This document shows, in pieces, positions 48,109 to 56,412 of a stretch of DNA of 64,000 bases. A program made the position numbers and the translations under genes. A model generated the notes under the pieces. The model was not told the origin of the DNA. It saw nothing but the letters and a program-made list of their open reading frames with translations, and made no database searches. Origin of the DNA: Burkholderiaceae bacterium (GTDB taxonomy: Bacteria > Pseudomonadota > Gammaproteobacteria > Burkholderiales > Burkholderiaceae_C); NCBI GenBank assembly GCA_024235955.1, contig JACKLJ010000002.1:558001-622000 (forward strand), given 5' to 3'. Positions within the stretch are counted from its first letter, which is position 1. Each line of letters starts with the position of its first letter.

Positions 48109-48933
48109 GGCGTGTTAACACTAATGGACGGACTGTGTATCAAGGCCGATACTTGCTCGCATGGAAATCACGCCCGAGCAGTTCGCACGTATTGAACATT
48201 GCCTTCCCACCCAACGCGGCAACGTCAGCATGACCAATCTTCAAGTGGTCAACGCCATGCTGTACGTGGCCGAACACGGTTGCAAGTGGCGTGGCCTGCC
48301 CAAGCGGTTTGGCAATTGGCACACCATCTACACGCGCATGCGCCGCTGGGAGAAAGCAGGCGTGCTGGACAAGATGTTCGAGGAGCTACAGCGCGAACAG
48401 GTGGTGCGCATCCGCATCGAGGCGGTTTCGCTGGACTCCACCAGCATCAAGGTCCACCCGGACGGCACGGGCGCGCTAAAAAAAACGGCCCACAGTCCAT
48501 CGGCAAGTCCCGCGGCGGATGGAATACCAAGGTTCATATGGTTGCCGCGGATGCTCGAACGGCAGTGACCTTCAGCCTGTCGCCCGGACAGGCGCATGAC
48601 GCGCCCGAAGGCAGGCGCCTTCTGCAAAGCCTGGGGCCGACAAGCCGGCCGATTCATCTACTCATGGATCGCGCCTATGAGGGGAACGAGACGCGCCAGT
48701 TGGCGCTGGACCTGGGGTTCGTTCCGGTTGTTCCCCCGACACGAACCCGCCTTGACCCCTGGGAATACGACAGGGCCATGTACAAGCGCAGAAATGAGGT
48801 CGAGAGGTTGTTCCGACGCCTGAAGGGCTATCGCCGAATCTTCTCTCGGTTCGAAAAACTCGACGCGATGTTCCTGGGCTTCCTCAGCTTCGTCCTGGTT
48901 GCTGACGGTCTTCGTGGTTTGTGTTAACACGCC
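48109..48933 (+). mobile_element. IS5-family (IS427-type) insertion sequence, copy 2
   Basis: This 825-bp element appears the same as copy 1 base for base, with the same GGCGTGTTAACAC ends and CTAG on both sides, in the same orientation. It closes the right side of the etf-pca unit. Confidence 0.9.
48161..48927 (+). CDS. IS5-family transposase OrfAB, copy 2
   Basis: It gives the same translation as copy 1, with the -1 frameshift site at eight A (48478-48485). The DDE residues (SLDSTS, LLMDRAY, RRNEVERLF) are intact. The apparent identity of the two copies means either recent duplication or gene conversion, and allows homologous excision of the segment between them. Confidence 0.88.
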
Positions 48934-49108
48934 CTAGCTCCACAAAGCCTATCATCCCGTGGTGAACGAAATTTGGCAAAGTGGAAACAAAAGTTACCCG
49001 AGCTGTTGACGCCGACCGAAAACTGACCATCTGAAGGCGGGGATGCCGATCCAAAATTGACCAGGGTGTATCACGCGACTGCTGAATTTTTCGGCAGGAG
49101 CAAAAGAG

Positions 49109-50638
49109 GTGATCACCATGGACATGATTGGCAAGGTCAGGCGCATGAAGATGCGCGACGGGGTCTCGGTGAGCGAGATCGCGAGGAAGACGGGTTTGTC
49201 GAGGAACACCGTCAAGAAGTGGCTGAAGGCGCCGGCGGCGGTTGAGCCGCGGTATGAACGCCCAGCCAAAGAGGGCAAGCTGTCAGCGTTCGAAGCGACG
49301 CTGGTGGCGGCGCTCAAGACGGATGCGCACCGGGCGCGGGATCAGCGGCGCACGGCACGCGCGCTGTTTGTGCAGATCCAGGCCCAGGGCTACCGGGGCG
49401 GCTACAGCGCGGTGACGGACTTCATCCGGGCGTGGCGGCAGGACTCGGGCAAGGACACCACGAAGGCGTTTGTGCCATTGAGCTTCGAGTTGGGCGAGGC
49501 GTTCCAGTTTGACTGGAGCGAAGAAGGCATCGTGGTGGGCGGGGTGTACCACCAGGCGCAGGTGGCGCACCTGAAGCTGTGCGCGTCGCGCGCGTTCTGG
49601 CTGGTGGCGTACCCCAGCCAGGGGCACGAGATGCTGTTCGATGCTCACACCCGCTCGTTTGCAGCGCTGGGCGGCGTTGCCCGCCGGGGCATCTACGACA
49701 ACATGAAGACGGCGGTGGACAAGGTCAAGAAGGGCAAGGGCCGGGTGGTCAATGCCCGGTTTGCTGCGATGTGCAGCCACTACCTGTTCGATGCGGACTT
49801 CTGCAACGTGGCCTCGGGCTGGGAGAAGGGCGTGGTGGAGAAGAACGTGCAGGACAGCCGGCGGCGGGTATGGCTGGAGGCGCGCGAGCGCAAGTTCACG
49901 AGCTTTGCCGAACTCAACGCGTGGCTGGCCGAGCGTTGCAAGGCGGTGTGGGCGGACACGCCCCACCCCGAACATCGGGAACTGAGCATCGCCGATGTGT
50001 TGCAAGCCGAACGCGAGCATCTCATGGGCATGCCAGCGCCGTTTGACGGCTACGTGGAGCGCCCCGCGCGGGTGAGCAGGACCTGCCTGGTGACGGTGGC
50101 GCGCAACCGCTACTCGGTGCCCTGCGAGTGGGCCGGCCACATGGTGAGCACGCGGCTGTACCCCACCCGGGTGGATGTGGTGGCCGCTGACGCACTGGTG
50201 GCCAGCCACGAGCGGGTATTGAACCGGGGGCAGACGGTGTTCGACTGGCAGCACTACATCGAGCTGGTGCAGCGCAAGCCCGGGGCGCTGAGGAACGGCG
50301 CCCCGTTTGCCGACCTGCCCCGGCCGCTGGCGCAACTGCGCCACGCCCTCATGCGTCACGAGGGCGGCGACCGGGTGCTCTCGGAGGTGCTGGCGCTGGT
50401 GCCCACGGCGGGGCTGGACGCGCTGCTGGTGGCGGTGGAACTGGTCCTTGAGCACGCCACACCCAGCGGTCACATCAGCGTGGAGCATGTGCGCAACGTG
50501 CTGGCGCGCCTGAGCGATCCACAGCGCCCGCCGCCGGCGGACACGGCCTTGGCGCTGCGCGAGGCACCTCGCGCCGACACCCACCGCTACGACCGGCTGC
50601 GTGGCGCCCAGACGCGGGAGGGCGGCTATGTCCACTGA
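49109..50638 (+). CDS. istA: IS21-family transposase IstA
   Basis: The GTG at 49109 has AGGAG 8 bp upstream; an ATG at 49118 is the alternative. An N-terminal helix-turn-helix (VSVSEIARKTGLSRNTVKKWLKAP) precedes the DDE core with FQFDWSEE, GIYDNMKTAVDKV and EKGVVEKNVQDSRR. The length of 509 residues is typical. Its stop overlaps istB by 11 bp, which is the normal coupled arrangement. Confidence 0.94.
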   Translation: MITMDMIGKVRRMKMRDGVSVSEIARKTGLSRNTVKKWLKAPAAVEPRYERPAKEGKLSAFEATLVAALKTDAHRARDQRRTARALFVQIQAQGYRGGYSAVTDFIRAWRQDSGKDTTKAFVPLSFELGEAFQFDWSEEGIVVGGVYHQAQVAHLKLCASRAFWLVAYPSQGHEMLFDAHTRSFAALGGVARRGIYDNMKTAVDKVKKGKGRVVNARFAAMCSHYLFDADFCNVASGWEKGVVEKNVQDSRRRVWLEARERKFTSFAELNAWLAERCKAVWADTPHPEHRELSIADVLQAEREHLMGMPAPFDGYVERPARVSRTCLVTVARNRYSVPCEWAGHMVSTRLYPTRVDVVAADALVASHERVLNRGQTVFDWQHYIELVQRKPGALRNGAPFADLPRPLAQLRHALMRHEGGDRVLSEVLALVPTAGLDALLVAVELVLEHATPSGHISVEHVRNVLARLSDPQRPPPADTALALREAPRADTHRYDRLRGAQTREGGYVH

Positions 50639-51443
50639 TGTGCTGCTCGAACTCAAGGGCCTGCGGCTGTACGGCATGGCCAGTGCCTGGGGTGACCTGC
50701 TGGGGCAAGGGGAGACAGCGGCGCTGCAGAGCGCGCGCTGGCTGCTGGAGCACCTGTTGCAGGCCGAGGGGGTGGACCGGGCGATGCGCTCGGTGTCGTA
50801 CCAGATGAAAGCGGCGCGCTTCCCCATGCACCGGGATCTGGCCGGCTTTGACTTCGACGCCTCGGCGGTGGAGCGACCGTTGGTCAGTCAGCTGGCCAGC
50901 CTGGCGTTCACCGATGACGCCCACAACGTGGTGCTGATCGGTGGGCCCGGAACGGGCAAGACGCACCTGGCCAGCGCGCTGGGCATTGCCGCCATCACCC
51001 AGCACGGCAAGCGGGTGCGCTTCTTCTCAACGGTCGATCTGGTCAACGCGCTGGAGCAGGAGAAAGCGCAAGGGCGCGCGGGGCGTATCGCGGCCAGCCT
51101 GCTGCACGTGGACTTGCTCATCCTCGATGAGCTGGGCTATTTGCCATTCAGCCAGGCCGGTGGGGCGCTGCTGTTCCACCTGCTCAGCCGGCTGTACGAG
51201 CACACCAGCGTGATGATCACGACCAACCTGGCGTTTGCCGAGTGGTCCAGCGTGTTCGGCGACGCGAAGATGACCACCGCGCTGCTGGACCGGCTGACGC
51301 ACCACTGCCACATCGTGGAGACGGGCAACGAGTCCTACCGGTTCCGCCACAGCTCCAGCCAGGTCAAGGCAAAGGGCAAGGCACGCGAGCAGGCAAAAGC
51401 CAGGGTGCAAGCAGCAGAGGCATCTGAGCCAGAGCCATTCTGA
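50628..51443 (+). CDS. istB: IS21-family ATPase IstB
   Basis: The ATG at 50628 (271 residues) follows GGGAGG. IstB is the DnaC-like AAA+ helper that selects target DNA for IstA. Walker A is GGPGTGKTH (about residue 105) and Walker B is LLILDELGYLPF (about residue 165), with a TTNLAFAEW sensor-1 segment. It has a Lys/Ala/Glu-rich tail. It is complete and presumably active. Confidence 0.94.
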   Translation: MSTDVLLELKGLRLYGMASAWGDLLGQGETAALQSARWLLEHLLQAEGVDRAMRSVSYQMKAARFPMHRDLAGFDFDASAVERPLVSQLASLAFTDDAHNVVLIGGPGTGKTHLASALGIAAITQHGKRVRFFSTVDLVNALEQEKAQGRAGRIAASLLHVDLLILDELGYLPFSQAGGALLFHLLSRLYEHTSVMITTNLAFAEWSSVFGDAKMTTALLDRLTHHCHIVETGNESYRFRHSSSQVKAKGKAREQAKARVQAAEASEPEPF

Positions 51444-51641
51444 AAGCCGCCGCCGCCAGCAAGCCGCTACGGGCTACGCCCTTCACGGCTTGCTGGCGGC
51501 AATCCACGTCCGAGCGAAAAGGAGATTCAAGAAACAGCTTTGACCGTATAGTTATCCACAGCCGGGCATCAAAAACCCGGTGCAAGCCCCTGGTCAAAAT
51601 TCAATCGGCACGTCTGGTCAATTTTGAATCGGCGCCAACAT

Positions 51642-52220
51642 GACATGAGCGGCCACCGGCGCCTGGACGATGGTTTCGCACTGGGCACACGCCCATTTGC
51701 CGCGGATGTGGCGCTCCACGCTGAACACCCCGGGCACGTAGTCCAGCTTCTCGGCCACGTCCTCGCCGATGCGCTTCATCTGGCAGCCGCAGCGGCAGGT
51801 GCTCGATTCGGGCTCGTGGCGGATCTCGCGCCGGGGCAGGTTCGCGGGCAGTGGCAGCCGCTTGGGCTGTTTCTTCTCCTGCGGGCTCACCGCCGCGGAC
51901 TCCTGCTGCAGCCCGTCGATCTCGCTGGCCACGGCCGCCAGGTCGGCCTCGATCTCGTCTTGCAGCAGGCTCTTTTGTTCGGGGTTGAAGCGCTCGGACT
52001 GGGCGGCGAACTTCATGCGCTTGAGAAGCGCGTTCTCGTGCGTGAGCTTCTCCAGCAACGCACCCTGGTGGCGCAGTTGTGTCATCAGGCGAGCGGTCAT
52101 CTCGCGCAGTTGCTCAGCGCTCAGATGCTCCAGGGATTGCGGCTGCACCACCATGGAGGTGACTGTGCCTGCGCCGAGCCGGGCACGCCATTGGCGCATG
52201 CCCCAATTGGCAAGTACCAA
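51642..52220 (-). pseudogene. tnpC: IS66 TnpC, N-terminal part only
   Basis: About 190 residues of the IS66 transposase remain: a coiled-coil start (LEHLSAEQLREMTARLMTQLRHQGALLEKLTHENALL), KFAAQSERFNPEQ and the zinc finger CRCGCQMKRIGEDVAEKLD...HIRGKWACAQCETIVQAP. The reading frame then runs into the IS21 end, so the DDE domain is lost. The start may be internal at 52154. Confidence 0.85.
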
Positions 52221-52234
52221 CGGCTGCCGGACAG

Positions 52235-52567
52235 TCAGACCACGGTGATGACGCCGCCGTCGGCCAGGCGCTGCCAGGGCAGGCCCATGACCAGCGCATC
52301 GAGCTGCTGGCGCTGCAATTGGAGGTTGGCGCCAGCGGCCAGGGGCCAGATGAATTTGCCCTGGTGCAGCCGGCGTGCGGCCAGCCAGATACCGATGCCG
52401 TCGTGCACCAGGATCTTGATGCGGTTGGCCCGTTTGTTGGCGAACAGGTAGGCGTGGTGGGGGTGGGCGGCGCCAAAGACGGCTATCACCCGCGCCAGTG
52501 CCGTATCGGTGCCGGCGCGCATGTCCAGCGGCGTGGTGGCCAGCCAGGCCGCGTCAATCCGGATCAT
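52235..52567 (-). CDS. tnpB: IS66 accessory protein TnpB
   Basis: The 110-residue protein (MIRIDAAWLATTPLDMRAGTDTALARVIAVFG..., HAYLFANKRANRIKILVHDGIGIWLAARRLHQGKF) is a full IS66 Orf2. It is needed with TnpA and TnpC for IS66 transposition but has no known enzymatic motif. It lies between tnpA and the broken tnpC. Confidence 0.92.
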   Translation of the reverse strand: MIRIDAAWLATTPLDMRAGTDTALARVIAVFGAAHPHHAYLFANKRANRIKILVHDGIGIWLAARRLHQGKFIWPLAAGANLQLQRQQLDALVMGLPWQRLADGGVITVV

Positions 52568-52574
52568 GTGCGGA

Positions 52575-52979
52575 TCACCTGAGCCAATCCCGCAGCCAGT
52601 CGGCGCAGGAGCTGGCTGCCTCGACAGGCCAGTTCACCGTCACGACACCTGTGCCACGCCGGATCTCGACGCGAATGTCGGCGCAGCCGCCAGGAGCAGA
52701 CCGAACAGCTTCGGCATCCTCAACCTGCGGGGCAGGCAGGGGAAGCGGGATGAATGGATTTATGGGCTTGGGGGCGGGTTTCGCCGGGTGCTCGCGCAGC
52801 CAGCGATGGACGATGTTGGCGTTGATGCCGTGGGTCAAGGCCACCGCTGCAATCGATGCGCCGTCCGCCCGGCACTGCGCCACGACCTGCGCTTTGAGTG
52901 CCGGGCTGTAATTGCGCCGCTTCGGCGTTGGTGCGTTCGCCTCGCTCGACATGGTGTGCATGATCTCCATCGTGCACAC
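52575..52979 (-). CDS. tnpA: IS66 accessory protein TnpA
   Basis: The 134-residue protein has a helix-turn-helix (RRNYSPALKAQVVAQCRADGASIAAVALTHGINANIVHRWLREH) and a Pro-rich linker, typical of IS66 Orf1. The exact start among three Met codons is uncertain. It is the first gene inside the outer IS66 end. Confidence 0.88.
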   Translation of the reverse strand: MCTMEIMHTMSSEANAPTPKRRNYSPALKAQVVAQCRADGASIAAVALTHGINANIVHRWLREHPAKPAPKPINPFIPLPLPAPQVEDAEAVRSAPGGCADIRVEIRRGTGVVTVNWPVEAASSCADWLRDWLR

Positions 52980-53028
52980 GATGCCTGCTTGAACGGGCTA
53001 TCTCAATATGGGTTCACCGGACGCATAC

Positions 53029-53245
53029 CCTTGAACTGCGCCAGGCGCTCGAAGTCCATCAGCGCCGGCTCCGCATCCTGGACCGCGTTTACGGCCGGGG
53101 CTGTATCCACGGCGCTTGCGCTGCCACCCACGCCCGGCTGGTCCATCCAGCGCTCCAGCGCCAGCGTCAGTGCGGCGACATACAGCGGCTTGGTCAGGTA
53201 GTCGTTCATGCCGGCTTCCATGCAGCGGTCACGGTCTTCCTGCGT
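53029..53245 (-). pseudogene. Hybrid histidine-kinase fragment (REC end and Hpt start)
   Basis: About 70 residues remain: TQEDRDRCMEAGMNDYLTKPLYVAALTLALERW is the end of a receiver domain (TKP lysine present), and FERLAQFKG begins an Hpt-like domain. The left is cut by the IS66 end and the right by another IS21-type end. The rest of the gene is missing in this window. Confidence 0.75.
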
Positions 53246-53254
53246 ATTCCACGC

Positions 53255-53361
53255 GATGGCGGACACGATTCCAGGCTGACGGCGGACAGCGTTCCACCGC
53301 CATGGCGGACACCGTTCCACGGTGATGGCGGACAGCATTCCATTTTGATGGCGGACACCTG
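53255..53361. repeat. Five 23-bp tandem repeats at a broken IS21-type end
   Basis: GGCGGACA recurs with a GATGGCGGACA(C/G)-x-(A/G)TTCCA consensus starting at 53255, 53278, 53301, 53324 and 53347, exactly 23 bp apart. Such arrays are transposase-binding sites at ends of IS408/IS1162-type elements. Confidence 0.8.
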
Positions 53362-53422
53362 AGGGTGTTCTGAGTGACCCAAACGAGGCATACGCTGACC
53401 GGTTTTTTGACCGGAACCAGCA

Positions 53423-53590
53423 ATGCCCACACCCAGGGTCACCATGAGCAAAATACGACACACACTGCAGCTGCTGCACGCCGGGGCATTGAGCACCCGC
53501 CAAATCGGTGCCGCTCTCGGCATCTCCAAATCCACCGTCAGCGAGATAGCCAGCTACGCACGCGTGGCTGGTGTGGACTGGGCAGTTCTT
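53423..53590 (+). pseudogene. Broken IS21-family istA, N-terminal piece
   Basis: The frame MPTPRVTMSKIRHTLQLLHAGALSTRQIGAALGISKSTVSEIASYARVAGVDW matches the helix-turn-helix N-terminus of IS408/IS1162-type IstA proteins. Homology ends near 53590 and the DDE region is absent. It belongs to the 23-bp repeat array on its left. Confidence 0.78.
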
Positions 53591-53870
53591 CAGGTCGGGT
53601 TTCATCGAAGTGTGGAGGGATGTACATCGTAGGTAGGCGAATGAGACGGTATGAAGGATCTCTACTTTTGTGGCAAACCGGCATAATTAAAAGATCCAGT
53701 TTTTATAGGTTCTCAGGCACTGGACCCCGCGCGGCGTGCCACGGCCGGCTCACGCACACTCCGATCCCGCTTGATCTTGGGCCCCAGGAAAACCTGGGCT
53801 CAGTTCGCCGCGCCGCTGGCCCTTGACACACAGCGCTTTGGCCACGGTCTGGTGGACGCCGGGGACCCGC
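53591..53870. other. Junction region without a recognisable gene
   Basis: These 280 bp join the broken istA piece to the YeiH gene. A 60-bp AT-rich patch (53660-53715) stands out from the GC-rich flanks. I see no gene, terminator or IS end in it. Confidence 0.4.
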
Positions 53871-54923
53871 TCAGGGTCTCAGATAAATCGCAGCCAGCAC
53901 AAACGCGGCCATCCACAGGGTTTCAACCAGCAGCAAGGCGAACGGTTTCCATCCGGCGAGGGCCAATTGCCGGAACGAGGTCTTGATGCCCAAGGCCGAA
54001 ATGGCGACGACCAGACAAATTCGAGACACATGGTTCAGGCCCTCCTGAACGGCCACGGGCACTCCGCCCGTTGAGTTGAGAGCCACAAGGGCCACAAAAA
54101 CCCACAAAAACCAGGGTGCCAACGCCTGCTTGACCGCAGTCGTGCCATCCTGTGACTGCTCGCGCTCTTTCTTGAACATGCTGGACACCACCACCACGAC
54201 CACGACCAGCATGGACACCCGGAACAGCTTGACGATGGTGGCGTAGTCACCCGTTTCATGGTTCAACATGTAACCCGCGCCGACAACCTGCGCCACGTCA
54301 TGAATGGTGCCACCAAGAAACAGGCCGGCCAGCTCCGGCGGCAGGTGCAAAACTTTGGCGATCAGGGGATAGGCCACCATGGCCAGGGTGGACAGCACGG
54401 TCACGGTCACCACCACCATCAGAGTGAAGCGTTCACTGTCTTTGTTGCGTGGCAGCACCGCCGAAATCGCCAGCGCCGCCGACGCGCCGCAGATGGCGAC
54501 CGAGCCACCCGACAACACCGCTTGCGCGCGGTTCATCCCCAGCCGACGTCCCAACAGCATCCCACACAGCAGCGTGGTCACGACGGCGGCGATGACGATC
54601 GCCGCAGTGCTCCAGCCCAGGCCTGCAATTTGACTCGCCGTGATGCGCGCACCGAGCAGGCCGACGCCCAGGCGCAGCACGGTACGCGAGCAGAATTCGA
54701 TACCAGGCCTGGTCGTGGCGTCATGGCTGAGGTAGTGAAAAGCCACACCAAAGAACAGGGCATACAAGAACTGTGGCCCGCCATGCAGCGTGGACACCAG
54801 GGTGGCGGCCATCGCAATCACACAACACAAGGCGGCACCGGGGAAAAGTTGCAGCAGGTGCTGCGGCATCCAAGCGTGGTGGGCCGTGTGGGCGGTTGAC
54901 CTTGGCGACAGGAACTTGAACAC
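53871..54923 (-). CDS. YeiH-family putative sulfate/organosulfur exporter
   Basis: The 350-residue protein has about nine or ten membrane spans and the UPF0324/YeiH signatures (SRTVLRLGVGLLGARITASQI, LSGGSVAICGASAALAIS, GLFLGGTIHDVAQVVGAGY). The start is a GTG with AGAGG 7 bp upstream. Members are linked to export of sulfate or sulfonate breakdown products; the substrate here is not known. It is divergent from a LysR gene, the usual YeiH/YeiE-like pairing. Confidence 0.9.
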   Translation of the reverse strand: MFKFLSPRSTAHTAHHAWMPQHLLQLFPGAALCCVIAMAATLVSTLHGGPQFLYALFFGVAFHYLSHDATTRPGIEFCSRTVLRLGVGLLGARITASQIAGLGWSTAAIVIAAVVTTLLCGMLLGRRLGMNRAQAVLSGGSVAICGASAALAISAVLPRNKDSERFTLMVVVTVTVLSTLAMVAYPLIAKVLHLPPELAGLFLGGTIHDVAQVVGAGYMLNHETGDYATIVKLFRVSMLVVVVVVVSSMFKKEREQSQDGTTAVKQALAPWFLWVFVALVALNSTGGVPVAVQEGLNHVSRICLVVAISALGIKTSFRQLALAGWKPFALLLVETLWMAAFVLAAIYLRP

Positions 54924-55025
54924 AGGTAACCTCTTTCGAACAGCCCGCGTTGGGCATGCGTGGGAGGGCTATGCCCCTCAATGAATAGAGAATAGGCAAA
55001 AGTCATTAAATAAAAAAGCGGATAA

Positions 55026-55046
55026 TATCGTTCAGAATGATCGATA
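55026..55046. promoter_or_regulatory. T-N11-A LysR box at the lysR start
   Basis: TATCG and CGATA are separated by 11 bp, a LysR-type dyad. It covers the lysR start codon in the AT-rich divergent yeiH-lysR region, so autoregulation is plausible. Confidence 0.5.
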
Positions 55047-55951
55047 AATTCAATCAACAATCCTTCCAGCGCCTGCGCCTCAACCTGCGTCAGCTCGAAG
55101 TCTTTCTGGCCACGGCGCGTGGCGGCAGCACACGTGCGGCGGCCGATCTGATCGCACGCTCGCAATCAGCGGCCAGCACCTCGCTGGCCGAACTCGAGGC
55201 GGCACTGGGCGTTGAACTGTTCGACCGCATCGGCCGGCGCCTGCTGCTCAACGAGAACGGGCGCGCGCTGTTGCCCAAGGCCCAGGCCCTGGTTGAGGAG
55301 GCGGCCGAGGTTCAAGCCCTGTTCACGGACGAGCACGCCGCGCCTTTGCTGGTCGCTGCCAGCTTCACAATCGGCGAATACCTGTTGCCCAGCCTGGTGG
55401 CGCAATGGACGCAACAGCACCCCAAGAGCCACATCCATCTGCGCATAGGCAACACCAGCGAAGTGATCGCCGCGGTGGCTGCCCTGGACGTCGACATCGG
55501 CTTCGTCGAGGGGTCGCAGACGCATTCCGACCTGGTCGTGCGGCCCTGGCTGGATGACGAAATGGTGATCCTCGCTGCACCGGACCACCCGCTGGCGAAT
55601 CGCTGCGCGACGGCCCGCCAGTTGGCCGACGCCACCTGGGTACTGCGAGAACGTGGCTCCGGCACACGCCAGATCGCGGATGAGTGGTTGCTGAAAAATC
55701 TAGACCAGGTGCGCGTCGGCTTCGAACTTGGCAGCACCGAAGCGATCAAGCGCGTGGTGGCGGCGAGCGATGGCCTCGGCTGCCTTTCGCGCCACGCAGT
55801 GACGCAAAGCGTGGAAGACGGGCACCTGGTCGAACTGCAAACACGTCTGCCCAAAGCAAACCGCAAGCTCGCCATCGTGCTGCACCGCGAAAAGCGGCTG
55901 GGCCGCGCGACCACGGAGTTCCTGGCGCACTGCAGCGCCGCCGCGCCATGA
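55037..55951 (+). CDS. LysR-family regulator divergent from yeiH
   Basis: The 304-residue protein has a LysR helix-turn-helix (NLRQLEVFLATARGGSTRAAADLIARSQSAASTSLAELEAALGVELFDRIGRR) and a CysB-fold effector domain (GSTEAIKRVVAASDGLGCLSR). Its layout resembles CbbR/YeiE-type regulators. The divergent yeiH gene is the likely target, giving a small sulfur-related export module. Confidence 0.9.
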   Translation: MIDKFNQQSFQRLRLNLRQLEVFLATARGGSTRAAADLIARSQSAASTSLAELEAALGVELFDRIGRRLLLNENGRALLPKAQALVEEAAEVQALFTDEHAAPLLVAASFTIGEYLLPSLVAQWTQQHPKSHIHLRIGNTSEVIAAVAALDVDIGFVEGSQTHSDLVVRPWLDDEMVILAAPDHPLANRCATARQLADATWVLRERGSGTRQIADEWLLKNLDQVRVGFELGSTEAIKRVVAASDGLGCLSRHAVTQSVEDGHLVELQTRLPKANRKLAIVLHREKRLGRATTEFLAHCSAAAP

Positions 55952-56035
55952 GGATCTTGTGACCGGTGCGGCGAAAAGGTTGAGCTTGGCGAGGTTGGCT
56001 TCGCCGAGATGACATCGATCGGTTTCGAGTCTCAG

Positions 56036-56293
56036 ATGACCACTGCCAAGAAGCACACCGCATTCAACCGTGCCCTCACTCCCAGCGCCGAGCTGGCCGC
56101 TGTGATCGGTGCAACGCCGCAACCCCGCACCGAAGTTGTGAAGCTCATGTGGGAGTACATCAAGGCCAACAACCTGCAGAACCCGAAGAACAAGCGAAAC
56201 ATCCTGGCGGACACCAAGCTCAAGGCCGTCTTCGGAAAGGATGAAGTCACCATGTTCGAGATGACCGGGCTGGTGGGCAAGCACCTGAGCTAA
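56036..56293 (+). CDS. SWIB/MDM2-domain protein
   Basis: The 85-residue frame from 56036 (an ATG at 56009 is also possible) encodes a SWIB domain: FNRALTPSAELAAVIGATPQPRTEVVKLMWEYIKANNLQNPKNKRNILADTKLKAVFGKDEVTMFEMTGLVGKHL. Stand-alone SWIB proteins occur in chlamydiae and many Burkholderiales, where they usually have a Lys/Ala-rich histone-like tail. This one lacks that tail. The function in bacteria is unclear. Confidence 0.85.
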   Translation: MTTAKKHTAFNRALTPSAELAAVIGATPQPRTEVVKLMWEYIKANNLQNPKNKRNILADTKLKAVFGKDEVTMFEMTGLVGKHLS

Positions 56294-56412
56294 CTGGAGA
56301 CCACGGGGCATGGCCGCACGGTACCGTCCTTAAACTCGAATAGCGCAGCAACACGTCGCTTTCGCTCCAAGCTCTAGGCCCTGGCGTTCATACAGTCGGT
56401 AAAAAATCTTAG

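Larger units (their letters stand above)
40950..48937. mobile_element. Composite-transposon-like unit: IS5-family pair flanking etfBA-iclR-pcaIJF
   Basis: Two 825-bp IS5-family copies in the same orientation, apparently identical, lie at 40954-41778 and 48109-48933. The 6.3 kb between them carries etfB, etfA, an IclR regulator and pcaIJF. Each copy is flanked by CTAG on both sides. Whether the whole unit has moved as one cannot be told without seeing an empty site. Confidence 0.65.
49004..51641 (+). mobile_element. IS21-family insertion sequence, intact
   Basis: The left end TGTTGACGCCGA and right end (inverted) TGTTGGCGCCGA are followed inward by repeated AAAATTGACCA boxes (two per side), the multiple terminal repeats of IS21-family elements. 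It carries istA and istB. Its right end breaks an IS66 tnpC gene; the rest of tnpC is not seen on the left, so a later rearrangement removed it. Confidence 0.85.
51642..53028 (-). mobile_element. IS66-family element, truncated by IS21
   Basis: The tnpA, tnpB and N-terminal tnpC genes lie in the standard order on the minus strand. The outer end is the inverted-repeat-like GTATGCGTCCGGTGAACCC (minus strand, 53010-53028). The tnpC gene and the other end are cut by IS21 at 51641. The outer end interrupts a histidine-kinase gene. Confidence 0.82.
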
